Below are positions 6,697-12,804 of a DNA stretch of 16,064 nucleotides, in pieces. Each line of letters starts with the position of its first letter. Within the stretch, counting starts at the first letter, position 1. Under the pieces are notes generated by a model. That model was not told where the DNA came from and ran no database searches. It saw only the letters and a list, made by a program, of their open reading frames with translations. The stretch covers positions 1-16,064 of the forward strand of contig JAVBMT010000033.1 in NCBI GenBank assembly GCA_031552195.1. The letters are read 5' to 3'. This DNA is from JAVBMP01 sp031552195. GTDB taxonomy: Bacteria > Desulfobacterota > Desulfovibrionia > Desulfovibrionales > Desulfovibrionaceae. The position numbers and the translations under genes are program-made.

Positions 6697-7959
6697 ATGG
6701 AAAAACTGGTAATAGAAGGCGGCAAGACGCTGAAAGGGAACATCATGGTCAACGGCTCGAAAAACGCCGCCCTGCCCATACTGTTCGGGGCCATTCTGGT
6801 TGACGGCCCGGTAACGTATACCAATGTTCCGCGTTTGCAGGACATCAAGACCACCATCAAGCTGCTCGCCATTCTGGGCTGCGACGCCTCTTTCAGCCAG
6901 GATGACCCGCACACGGTCGTCACGCGGGTAAAAAACCTGGTGCCGGAAGCGCCGTACGACCTGGTCAAAACCATGCGGGCCTCGGTTTGCGTGCTCGGCC
7001 CCCTGCTGGCCCGGCTGGGGCAGGCCAGGGTGGCCCTGCCCGGCGGCTGCGCCATCGGCGCGCGCCCGGTTGACCAGCACTTGAAGGGCCTTGAGCAGAT
7101 GGGGGCCGAATTCGACCTGGAATCCGGCTACATCGTGGGCCGTTGCAAGGAATTGCGCGGGGCGGACATCACGTTTGACATGCCCACGGTGGGCGGCACG
7201 GAAAACCTGCTCATGGCCGCGACCCTGGCCAAAGGCGAAACGATTTTGCGCAACGCGGCCTGCGAACCGGAAGTGACCGATCTGGCCAATTTCCTGCTGG
7301 CCTGCGGGGCGAAGATAAGCGGCATCGGTTCGGACACCCTGCACATCCAGGGGGTAAGTTCTCTTTCCGGCTGCGCCTACCGCATCATGCCCGACCGCAT
7401 TGAGGCCGGAACCTTCATGGTGGCCGGGGCCATTACCAGCGGCGACCTGATGATTGAAAACTGCCCGGTGGACGAGCTTTCCGCCGTTATCGCCAAAATG
7501 CGCAAAATGGGGGTCGAAATGACGCCGGAAGGCACTGGCCTGCGGGTGCGCTCCTATTTGCCCGCCCTGCGCGGAACGGACATCGTCACCAGGCCTTACC
7601 CCGGCTTTCCCACTGACATGCAGGCCCAGCTTATGGCCTTGATGAGCCTGGCCCAGGGCTCCAGCCTGGTGGAGGAAACCATTTTCGAAAACCGTTTCAT
7701 GCACGTGCCGGAACTCAGCCGCATGGGAGCGGACATCCACCTTTCCGGCTCTAAAGCCATGCTGCGCGGCGTTCCGAAACTGATAGGCGCGCCGGTCATG
7801 GCTTCCGACCTCAGGGCCAGCGCCTCGCTGGTGCTGGCCGGGCTGGCCGCCAAGGGCGAAACCCACGTGCAGCGCATCTATCACCTGGACAGGGGCTATG
7901 AGGCCATTGAGGACAAACTGAACGCGGTCGGGGCCAGCATCCGCCGCATAAAAGAATAA
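6697..7959 (+). CDS. murA: UDP-N-acetylglucosamine 1-carboxyvinyltransferase
   Basis: 420 aa, the standard MurA length. It transfers enolpyruvate from PEP to UDP-GlcNAc, the first committed step of peptidoglycan precursor synthesis, in the cytosol. Diagnostic features are NGSKNAALPI (K22 and N23 in the active site), the loop LPGGCAIGARPVDQH with the catalytic Cys C118, and PGFPTDMQAQ. Because C118 is Cys and not Asp, the enzyme should be sensitive to fosfomycin-type inactivation. GGAG about nine bases before the ATG supports the start. No clear promoter hexamers were found in the short gap after the divergent tRNA promoter. No strong terminator follows, so the next small gene may be co-transcribed. 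Confidence 0.97.
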   Translation: MEKLVIEGGKTLKGNIMVNGSKNAALPILFGAILVDGPVTYTNVPRLQDIKTTIKLLAILGCDASFSQDDPHTVVTRVKNLVPEAPYDLVKTMRASVCVLGPLLARLGQARVALPGGCAIGARPVDQHLKGLEQMGAEFDLESGYIVGRCKELRGADITFDMPTVGGTENLLMAATLAKGETILRNAACEPEVTDLANFLLACGAKISGIGSDTLHIQGVSSLSGCAYRIMPDRIEAGTFMVAGAITSGDLMIENCPVDELSAVIAKMRKMGVEMTPEGTGLRVRSYLPALRGTDIVTRPYPGFPTDMQAQLMALMSLAQGSSLVEETIFENRFMHVPELSRMGADIHLSGSKAMLRGVPKLIGAPVMASDLRASASLVLAGLAAKGETHVQRIYHLDRGYEAIEDKLNAVGASIRRIKE

Positions 7960-8043
7960 ATACGCCCGCCTTTCGGCCTTAAAAAATTTCTCGCGGAGAT
8001 TGCGGCCCGGAAGAATAACATTCAACCAAGCGTGGCGGAAAAT

Positions 8044-8469
8044 ATGGCGAAACGCGTTCTTGAATTCGCGCTTAAAGCGGCATTACTCGCGGCGGTGCTT
8101 TTTGCGGGCATTTATCATGTGGAAATAAAAAATATTATTTCCGGCACGCCGCATGAGCAAGAAGGGAAACTCCCTGAAAAGCCTAAAGTTTCCGCCAATG
8201 GATTCGGCATATATACGAACAACGTGATCCCCGGCGCTGATATTATCGAAAACCGGGGTTTCTATTGCTATTCTTTTTCCGAGCATGGAAACGGCGAATA
8301 CTTCAGCAGCATACGCAATGCGGTAGCCGCCATTGAAAACGAGGGCGCTAAAATCGGCGCAAACGCATTCATCAATTTTCGCATGGCTTCGGCGACAACG
8401 GAAATGCAGGGGTCAAAATGGAACTCCGCATATGTGACTATTTGCGGAGATTTCGTCAAACTGAAATAA
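8044..8469 (+). CDS. Membrane-anchored small protein with YbjQ-like domain
   Basis: 141 aa. Residues about 6-25 form one hydrophobic segment after a basic start (MAKR), either a signal anchor or an uncleaved signal peptide, so the rest should face the periplasm. The soluble part, from about YTNNVIPGADIIENRG through GANAFINFRMAS to SAYVTICGDFVKL, resembles the YbjQ/UPF0145 fold (a GANA block followed by a beta strand carrying a G-x-V ending). This is recognition by pattern only and the function is unknown. An in-frame GTG at 8032 has no ribosome-binding site; GCGGA precedes the ATG at 8044, so that start was chosen. It lies 84 bp after murA on the same strand. Confidence 0.7.
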   Translation: MAKRVLEFALKAALLAAVLFAGIYHVEIKNIISGTPHEQEGKLPEKPKVSANGFGIYTNNVIPGADIIENRGFYCYSFSEHGNGEYFSSIRNAVAAIENEGAKIGANAFINFRMASATTEMQGSKWNSAYVTICGDFVKLK

Positions 8470-8471
8470 GA

Positions 8472-8500
8472 GCAGGAGCGGAAAAAAGATACGCTCCTGC
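8472..8500. terminator. Hairpin after the YbjQ-like gene
   Basis: A perfect 9-bp stem (GCAGGAGCG 8472-8480 with CGCTCCTGC 8492-8500) and an 11-nt loop, only 2 bp after the stop codon. No U run follows on the plus strand; on the minus strand a T-rich stretch follows. It probably acts with the adjacent terminator, or protects the mRNA 3' end. Confidence 0.4.
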
Positions 8501-8509
8501 CAAAAGGTG

Positions 8510-8556
8510 AAAAAGACTGCTGCGGCGAACATCCATCACGCCACAGCAGTCTTTTT
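8510..8556. terminator. Bidirectional terminator between the YbjQ-like gene and gcvH
   Basis: Arms AAAAAGACTGCTG (8510-8522) and CAGCAGTCTTTTT (8544-8556) are perfectly complementary over 13 bp, with an inner GGCG/CGCC extension (8524-8527 with 8539-8542). T runs lie at the 3' side on both strands, so it can stop both convergent transcripts. Confidence 0.88.
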
Positions 8557-8595
8557 CTTAAACAAGCAGCTCGCGGTAAAAGCCAATGCCGTTAA

Positions 8596-8982
8596 TTACA
8601 ACCCGGCCTGGTATTCGGCGGCGCTGACAAGCAGCTCGCGCGAAGCGCTTTCCGCCATGCGGATTTTTATCATCCAGCCTTCCGCGTAGGGGCCGGTGTT
8701 CACAAGGGTGGGTTCGTCGGCGAGCGCGCCGTTCACTTCAACAACGGAAGCCGTCACCGGCATATAGAGTTCATTCACGGATTTGATGGACTCAACCGTG
8801 CCGAAGGATTTTCCGCCTTCAAAGCTCTTGCCGACGGACGGAAGGTCGACGAAGGCCACTTCGCCCAGCTGGTCCTGCGCATAGTCGGAAATGCCGACAA
8901 TGGCGGTTCCGTCGCCGTTGTCCTTGAACCAGACGTGCTCAACCGTATATTTAAGTCCATCGGGATATTTAAGTTCGCTCAT
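8596..8982 (-). CDS. gcvH: Lipoyl carrier protein GcvH (glycine cleavage H protein)
   Basis: 128 aa, the normal GcvH size. The lipoylation site is K67 in GTVESIKSVNE, matching the family's ESxKxxxE context, and the surrounding beta-hammerhead sequence is complete. H protein shuttles the aminomethyl group between P and T proteins, or generally presents a lipoyl dithiol to partner enzymes. An upstream TTG at 8988 could start the frame, but AAGGAG seven bases before the ATG at 8982 selects the latter. It lies 24 bp after lpdA, so the two are one operon. No gcvT or gcvP is in the window, and a terminator follows at once; the T and P proteins must be elsewhere if this is a glycine-cleavage component. 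Confidence 0.95.
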   Translation of the reverse strand: MSELKYPDGLKYTVEHVWFKDNGDGTAIVGISDYAQDQLGEVAFVDLPSVGKSFEGGKSFGTVESIKSVNELYMPVTASVVEVNGALADEPTLVNTGPYAEGWMIKIRMAESASRELLVSAAEYQAGL

Positions 8983-9006
8983 GGTCAATCTCCTTAAACT
9001 TGCGGG

Positions 9007-10419
9007 TTAATGTCCGGCCAGTGAAAGAGCGGCCTCGTAAACGCCTTCGGCCAGAGTCGGGTGCGCGTGTATAGTGGAGGCCAGGTCTTGGGCCGTGGCC
9101 CCCATTTTAATGGCCAATGTGGTTTCGGCTATAAGGTCGGTGGCGTGCGCGCCGGCCAGGTGCGCGCCGAGCAGTTTGCCGTTACTTGCGTCGCAAATCA
9201 GCTTGAACACCCCGGCTATTTCGCCCATAGCCTGCGCCTTGCCCAGTTCACGGAACTGGAAAAGGCTGGTTTTGATTTCAAGCCCCTTGGCGGCCGCTTC
9301 GGCTTCGGTAAGGCCGACGGTGGCGATTTCCGGGCTGGTGAAAATGCCGGAGGGAACAAGGCTGTAATCCATGCTTTCGTTCTTTCCCAAGCAGTTGGCG
9401 GCCGCGCACAGCCCTTCGACAGCGGCCACATGGGCCAGCATTATCTTGGAAGGGCCGAGAACGTCGCCAATGGCGTAAATGCCCGGCACGGAAGTCGCCA
9501 GCTTTTCGTCGGCGACCACCCAGCCCCGGGCGTCAACGGAGACTCCGGCTTCCGCCAGGCCCAGCCCGGCGGTGTTGGGAACGCGGCCGATGGTGACAAG
9601 AACCGCGTCAACGGTCATTTCGCTTTCTCCAGCGCCTTCAGACTGCACAAAAGGCGAAGGTCCGAGAACGGCCTTGACTTTTCCGCCGGCCAGCACTTCA
9701 ACCCGGCTTACCGTGCGCCCGAGTTCAAGGCCTATGCCGCGCTTTTTCGCTTCGCGCTGCAACAGCTTGCTCATTTCCCCGTCTACCGAGGGCAGGGGCA
9801 AGAGACGGTCCTGCCCTTCAACTATGGTTACCGCCGCGCCAAAGGCCTTATAAATGAAAGCCATTTCCGAGCCGATCACTCCGCCGCCCACAATGAGCAG
9901 GCTGGCGGGCACTTCCTTCAGAAGCAAGGCGTCGTCGCTGGAAAGGATATGTTTATGGTCTATGGGCAGCGACGGAAGATTCAGGCCGCTGGAGCCGGTT
10001 GCGATAATTATCTTGTCGCCCCCCACTTCCGTTACGGTTCCGTCTTCCGCCGTAACTCTTACCAGCCCGGCGTTCACAACGGCGCCGCGCCCGCGCAGCA
10101 GCCTTACCTTGAGCGCCGCGCAGCTTTTTTCCAGTCCGCCGCGCAGTATCTGGCTTACTTTTTCTTTGCGGGCGACAACTCCGGCCATGTCAACCTTAGC
10201 CTCACCCACCCCGTTTATGCCGAATTCGGCAAGGCGGTGAGCGGTTTCCAGGGCTTCAGCGGAAGCCTTCATGGTTTTAGTCGGTATGCAGCCTGTGTTA
10301 AGGCAGGTGCCGCCTATGTGGCTTGATTCCACAAGCGTAACCTCGGCCCCGGCCTTGGCCGCGGCAAAAGCGGCCGTATAGCCTCCGGGCCCGCCGCCTA
10401 TTACTGTTATTTTGGTCAT
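9007..10419 (-). CDS. lpdA: Dihydrolipoyl dehydrogenase
   Basis: 470 aa, standard length. This FAD enzyme reoxidises dihydrolipoyl groups with NAD+ or, in reverse, reduces lipoyl groups with NADH. It shows the FAD-binding GGGPGG (residues 8-13), the redox disulfide C39/C44 in GGTCLNTGCIPTK, the NAD-binding VGGGVIGSE block, the second FAD block IYAIGDV, and the C-terminal catalytic pair H453/E458 in HAHPTLAE. AAGGAG five bases upstream supports the start. It precedes gcvH by 24 bp, so H protein is its evident lipoyl substrate. Upstream, 133 bp separate it from the OsmC-family gene on the same strand, with no clear terminator between them. Confidence 0.97.
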   Translation of the reverse strand: MTKITVIGGGPGGYTAAFAAAKAGAEVTLVESSHIGGTCLNTGCIPTKTMKASAEALETAHRLAEFGINGVGEAKVDMAGVVARKEKVSQILRGGLEKSCAALKVRLLRGRGAVVNAGLVRVTAEDGTVTEVGGDKIIIATGSSGLNLPSLPIDHKHILSSDDALLLKEVPASLLIVGGGVIGSEMAFIYKAFGAAVTIVEGQDRLLPLPSVDGEMSKLLQREAKKRGIGLELGRTVSRVEVLAGGKVKAVLGPSPFVQSEGAGESEMTVDAVLVTIGRVPNTAGLGLAEAGVSVDARGWVVADEKLATSVPGIYAIGDVLGPSKIMLAHVAAVEGLCAAANCLGKNESMDYSLVPSGIFTSPEIATVGLTEAEAAAKGLEIKTSLFQFRELGKAQAMGEIAGVFKLICDASNGKLLGAHLAGAHATDLIAETTLAIKMGATAQDLASTIHAHPTLAEGVYEAALSLAGH

Positions 10420-10552
10420 GTGCGCTCCTTGACGCTCTTCCTTTTTTAAAAACGCTTAAGGTATTCCGGCTTGACGCCTCACGCCGCGCGCCCCCTTGGG
10501 AAGGCAGGTTTGCATGAACGCGCGCCGGGGTCTGTTCCTAAAGCGACAGTTT

Positions 10553-10987
10553 TTAATCTTCTATTATATCGTGATGAATATTATAGGTGATAGGGAAAGC
10601 GCCTTCAAGCGAGGCGGTGACCAGGCAGCCCTGCTGCATGACCTTGACTACGCGCTCGAAGACGTCGTCGTAGTCTTCCGACATGCGCACAGTCACGTCA
10701 AGCGCCATGCTCACGACGCGGGCGCGTTTCTTCTCGTCCAGCCCGGTTTCCAGGGTGGCTTTACCCTGGATGTTTTCATATTTCGCCCCGCGCGCGTCCA
10801 AGGCCTTGGCAAAAGCGCCGCAGAAGCAGTAAATGGCCGCCGAGCCCAAAAACTGCTTGGCCGTTCCGCCGCGTTCCTCCTCAGGAACGCCGGTGTAATC
10901 TATTACTATATCGCCCAATACGGGGGAGCCGGTCAGCACGGTCACAATGCCGTTTTCTTTAAGGTAGCCAACTGAAAGTTCAGCCAT
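10553..10987 (-). CDS. OsmC/Ohr-family thiol peroxidase-like protein
   Basis: 144 aa. The two cysteines that mark the family are in place: C54 in SAAIYCFCGAF (position of the peroxidatic Cys) and C121 in QQGCLVTASLEG (position of the resolving Cys); an additional C56 is present. Family members reduce organic or fatty-acid hydroperoxides using two cysteines, and Ohr-type members are known to be reduced by lipoylated proteins together with dihydrolipoyl dehydrogenase. Two ATGs are possible; GAGGAG lies six bases before the one at 10987 but directly abuts the one at 10993, so 10987 was taken. It is flanked upstream by a Cys-rich unknown gene and downstream by lpdA-gcvH, all on the same strand. 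The catalytic Arg of Ohr could not be located with certainty, so substrate class is open. Confidence 0.85.
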   Translation of the reverse strand: MAELSVGYLKENGIVTVLTGSPVLGDIVIDYTGVPEEERGGTAKQFLGSAAIYCFCGAFAKALDARGAKYENIQGKATLETGLDEKKRARVVSMALDVTVRMSEDYDDVFERVVKVMQQGCLVTASLEGAFPITYNIHHDIIED

Positions 10988-11029
10988 GATCATCTCCTCG
11001 TCTATTTAGGTTGCCAGCTCCGTTACTTT

Positions 11030-11063
11030 GCCCCGCGCCTTGTGATCCGCCAAGGCGCGGGGC
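11030..11063. other. 12-bp perfect hairpin between the unknown gene and the OsmC-family gene
   Basis: GCCCCGCGCCTT (11030-11041) and AAGGCGCGGGGC (11052-11063) form a perfect stem with a 10-nt loop in the 98-bp gap. No U run follows on either strand, so it is not a standard intrinsic terminator. It may modulate read-through or stabilise the processed mRNA ends within the operon. Confidence 0.55.
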
Positions 11064-11085
11064 GGGAAAACATTTTCAGGCGGCG

Positions 11086-11661
11086 CTACGCGCAGTCGTG
11101 CTTGTCCCACGGCTGGCGCGAATTGCGCTCCATGGCCGCTTCCATGGCCTTGAGCGACTCGGCCATTTTGCCCAGTTCTTTCAGGCGGGCGTTGGAGTCT
11201 TTAAGGGCCTGGTAAAGCACGGAACCGGAAAGGCCGGCCGGAATGAAAATTTCCGCGATATAGCCCAGGGTCGGAATGACGTCTTTAAAGGTGGCCGGGC
11301 GGCTGATCTGGCCTGCCTTGGCAATGCCGTTGCCGGAGAAAGCCAGGCCCTTGCAGCACACCATGCAGATGGTCACGCGGCGGCCGGCCGCTTCCAGAAT
11401 TTTGGACAGCCCTTCGTTAAAACCGGCGGCGTCGGCGCTGAAGTCAACAACGGTCAAAGGGGTTCCGGCTTCAAGCAAGGCTTCCACTTCGGAAGCCTTG
11501 GCAAAAACGACGCCCTCAACAGCCTGCGCTTCGGCCACGATGTCGCCTGGGGTGTAAGCGGTGAAAACGGCGCCTTTTTCCTTGAAGGTTTCAGCGGCCG
11601 GGAAGCTGCCGCAAGCGCAATCCTTGGGACAAATGACGAGTATTGCTTTCTTTTCGGCCAT
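11086..11661 (-). CDS. Unknown cysteine-rich protein, possible degenerate alkaline-phosphatase-superfamily fold
   Basis: 191 aa, no function recognised. There is no signal peptide, so it is probably cytosolic. Seven cysteines occur: C11, C15 and C17 (ICPKDCACG), C99, C102 and C103 (ICMVCCKG) and C190 at the C-terminus. The order of segments resembles the C-terminal half of alkaline-phosphatase/sulfatase-superfamily enzymes: a VVDFSADAAG strand, then ICMVCCKG where those enzymes have a metal-binding DHG, then ISRPATFKDVIPTL and GLSGSVLYQAL. If so, the metal ligands are lost and replaced by Cys. This is pattern recognition only. The C-terminal 35 residues are likely a charged helix. GAGGAG eight bases upstream supports the start. 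It is the first gene of a minus-strand run with the OsmC-family gene, lpdA and gcvH. Confidence 0.75.
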   Translation of the reverse strand: MAEKKAILVICPKDCACGSFPAAETFKEKGAVFTAYTPGDIVAEAQAVEGVVFAKASEVEALLEAGTPLTVVDFSADAAGFNEGLSKILEAAGRRVTICMVCCKGLAFSGNGIAKAGQISRPATFKDVIPTLGYIAEIFIPAGLSGSVLYQALKDSNARLKELGKMAESLKAMEAAMERNSRQPWDKHDCA

Positions 11662-11705
11662 GGTGCGATCTCCTCAACGTATTGATGTTAATTATTCATT
11701 AATTT

Positions 11706-11734
11706 AATTTAAAAAATTCCCCGCAAAAAAACAA
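11706..11734 (-). promoter_or_regulatory. Candidate sigma-70 promoter for the unknown/OsmC/lpdA/gcvH run
   Basis: On the minus strand TTGTTT (11734-11729), a 17-bp spacer and TAAATT (11711-11706). Just downstream, at 11688-11702, is an inverted repeat TTAAT-N5-ATTAA at the expected transcription start, a possible operator. The 364-bp divergent gap (11662-12025) holds this promoter, the opposing sigma-54 promoter at 11946 and no gene that can be supported. Confidence 0.45.
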
Positions 11735-11945
11735 GCCCAGAACCGCCTAAACAGATTACCCTGCCAAAACGACTAGCCTGTACGCGTGGAATAAAGCCCT
11801 GCTGAGCGGCGGCTCTTTTCCACCCCTTTTAACGCGTATTGTCTTATCCTTAACATGAACTATCCGCCTTGGCAATATTGCGCCCCGGCGAAAAGACGGC
11901 CGTGCCGGCAAGCCCGCTGAAGCCGCAAGGCGCGCTGTTTTTATC

Positions 11946-11960
11946 TGGCACTATTATTGC
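11946..11960 (+). promoter_or_regulatory. Sigma-54 (-24/-12) promoter of the lipoprotein gene
   Basis: CTGGCACTATTATTGCTA contains TGGCAC (11946-11951), 5 bp and TTGC (11957-11960), matching the RpoN consensus TGGCAC-N5-TTGC including the exact GG-to-GC spacing. Transcription should begin near 11972, about 54 nt before the lipoprotein start. Such promoters need an enhancer-binding ATPase; a GTGGAA/TTCCAC inverted repeat at 11786-11791 and 11818-11823, about 150-185 bp upstream, is a possible but unproven binding site. Confidence 0.75.
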
Positions 11961-12025
11961 TATAGCCATGAAGAAATTCGCCTTGCGTCAAAATTCAAAC
12001 GGCGTCAACGCCGGATGAGGTTGCC

Positions 12026-12721
12026 ATGAAAAAAATGCTTTTAGCGCTGTTCGCGCTTTTTTCCCTTTCCGCCTGTTCGGCCGTGCAGGAGAATACCAGC
12101 GGAGACATCGCCACCGGCCTGACCGTTTACAAAGACCAATGGGTGCGCCGCTCCCCGCCGGAAGTTTACGTTTACCCGGCCAGCGGAATCAGCGCCCCCC
12201 CCACGGTGATGATGGTTCCCTTCCGCCTTACGCAGCCCATGAACAACGCGGACCAAATCAGTTATGGCGTCAGCCGCGTTTTCTGGCAGACATGGTCGGC
12301 CATGGAACTTTTCGATTACATTGAATTTTGCGGCGAAGCCGGGCCTTTCAGGCGCGACGTGGCTTTGAACGCGGCCCGGAAAAAGGGCGCACAAATGCTT
12401 ATCGGCGGTTTCGTCACCCATATCAGCCCCGGCGGCACGGTTTCCGACACCACGCTTTCCGTGCAGGTGGAGGCTTATGACGTGCAGTCCGGCTTGCTTA
12501 TCTGGTCTTTCGGGCAGGGCGGGCTTATGCCCGGGCCGGAAATGCGCGATTTCATCATTTTCACCACTAAAACGCGCCTGCCAGGCGACCCGGTTCACGC
12601 CATCAGCCAGGCGCTGGCCGTTGACATGGGCAAACTGATCATTCAGTGGACAAGAAACGTTGTGCCGTCCGACAAGAATGAGCCTCGCCTGCCTAAACGC
12701 CAGGAAGCGAGCCATCTCTGA
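12026..12721 (+). CDS. Putative outer-membrane lipoprotein of unknown function
   Basis: 231 aa. The N-terminus is a lipoprotein signal: MKK, a hydrophobic stretch and the lipobox L14-S15-A16-C17. The +2 residue is Ser, which favours sorting to the outer membrane. The mature part has an alpha/beta pattern with GAQMLIGGFVTHIS, TTLSVQVEAYDVQSGLLIW and a long C-terminal helix, reminiscent of periplasmic lipoproteins of the CsgG/LpoB/TolB-N kind, but I do not recognise the family. GAGG five bases before the ATG is the likely ribosome-binding site. It is a single-gene unit between a sigma-54 promoter and a strong terminator, so its expression probably answers a specific enhancer-binding regulator. 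A role in envelope assembly or surface-structure export is a guess. Confidence 0.8.
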   Translation: MKKMLLALFALFSLSACSAVQENTSGDIATGLTVYKDQWVRRSPPEVYVYPASGISAPPTVMMVPFRLTQPMNNADQISYGVSRVFWQTWSAMELFDYIEFCGEAGPFRRDVALNAARKKGAQMLIGGFVTHISPGGTVSDTTLSVQVEAYDVQSGLLIWSFGQGGLMPGPEMRDFIIFTTKTRLPGDPVHAISQALAVDMGKLIIQWTRNVVPSDKNEPRLPKRQEASHL

Positions 12722-12747
12722 TTTTTGCCCGTAATGGCCGTACTGCA

Positions 12748-12789
12748 AAGCGTAACGCGGAGGTTCAGGAAAACCTCCGCGTTACGCTT
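12748..12789 (+). terminator. Strong intrinsic terminator after the lipoprotein gene
   Basis: A perfect 18-bp stem (12748-12765 with 12772-12789) with a 6-nt loop is followed by GTATTTTATT. It lies between the convergent lipoprotein and thiL genes and may also block the opposing transcript, although no T run is seen on the minus side. Confidence 0.88.
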
Positions 12790-12804
12790 GTATTTTATTG
12801 GAAA

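Noticed and set aside
6634..8025. Long open frame (463 codons) on the minus strand opposite murA
   Set aside because: It is antisense to an intact murA and has the Gly/His/Gln-rich composition of a mirror frame, with no domain signature.
9061..10326. Long open frame (421 codons) on the plus strand opposite lpdA
   Set aside because: It is fully antisense to a standard dihydrolipoyl dehydrogenase, shows no recognisable motif and is typical of GC-rich shadow frames.
10460..10472. Minus-strand AAGCCGGAATACC in the lpdA leader, identical to part of the B12 box
   Set aside because: The rest of the B12 box (GGCC) and all other riboswitch blocks are missing, so a second cobalamin riboswitch is not supported.
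11720..11740. Minus-strand TGGGCTTG...TTTGC as a sigma-54 promoter for the Cys-rich gene
   Set aside because: The GG and GC dinucleotides are 11 bp apart instead of 10, and sigma-54 promoters tolerate spacing changes poorly.
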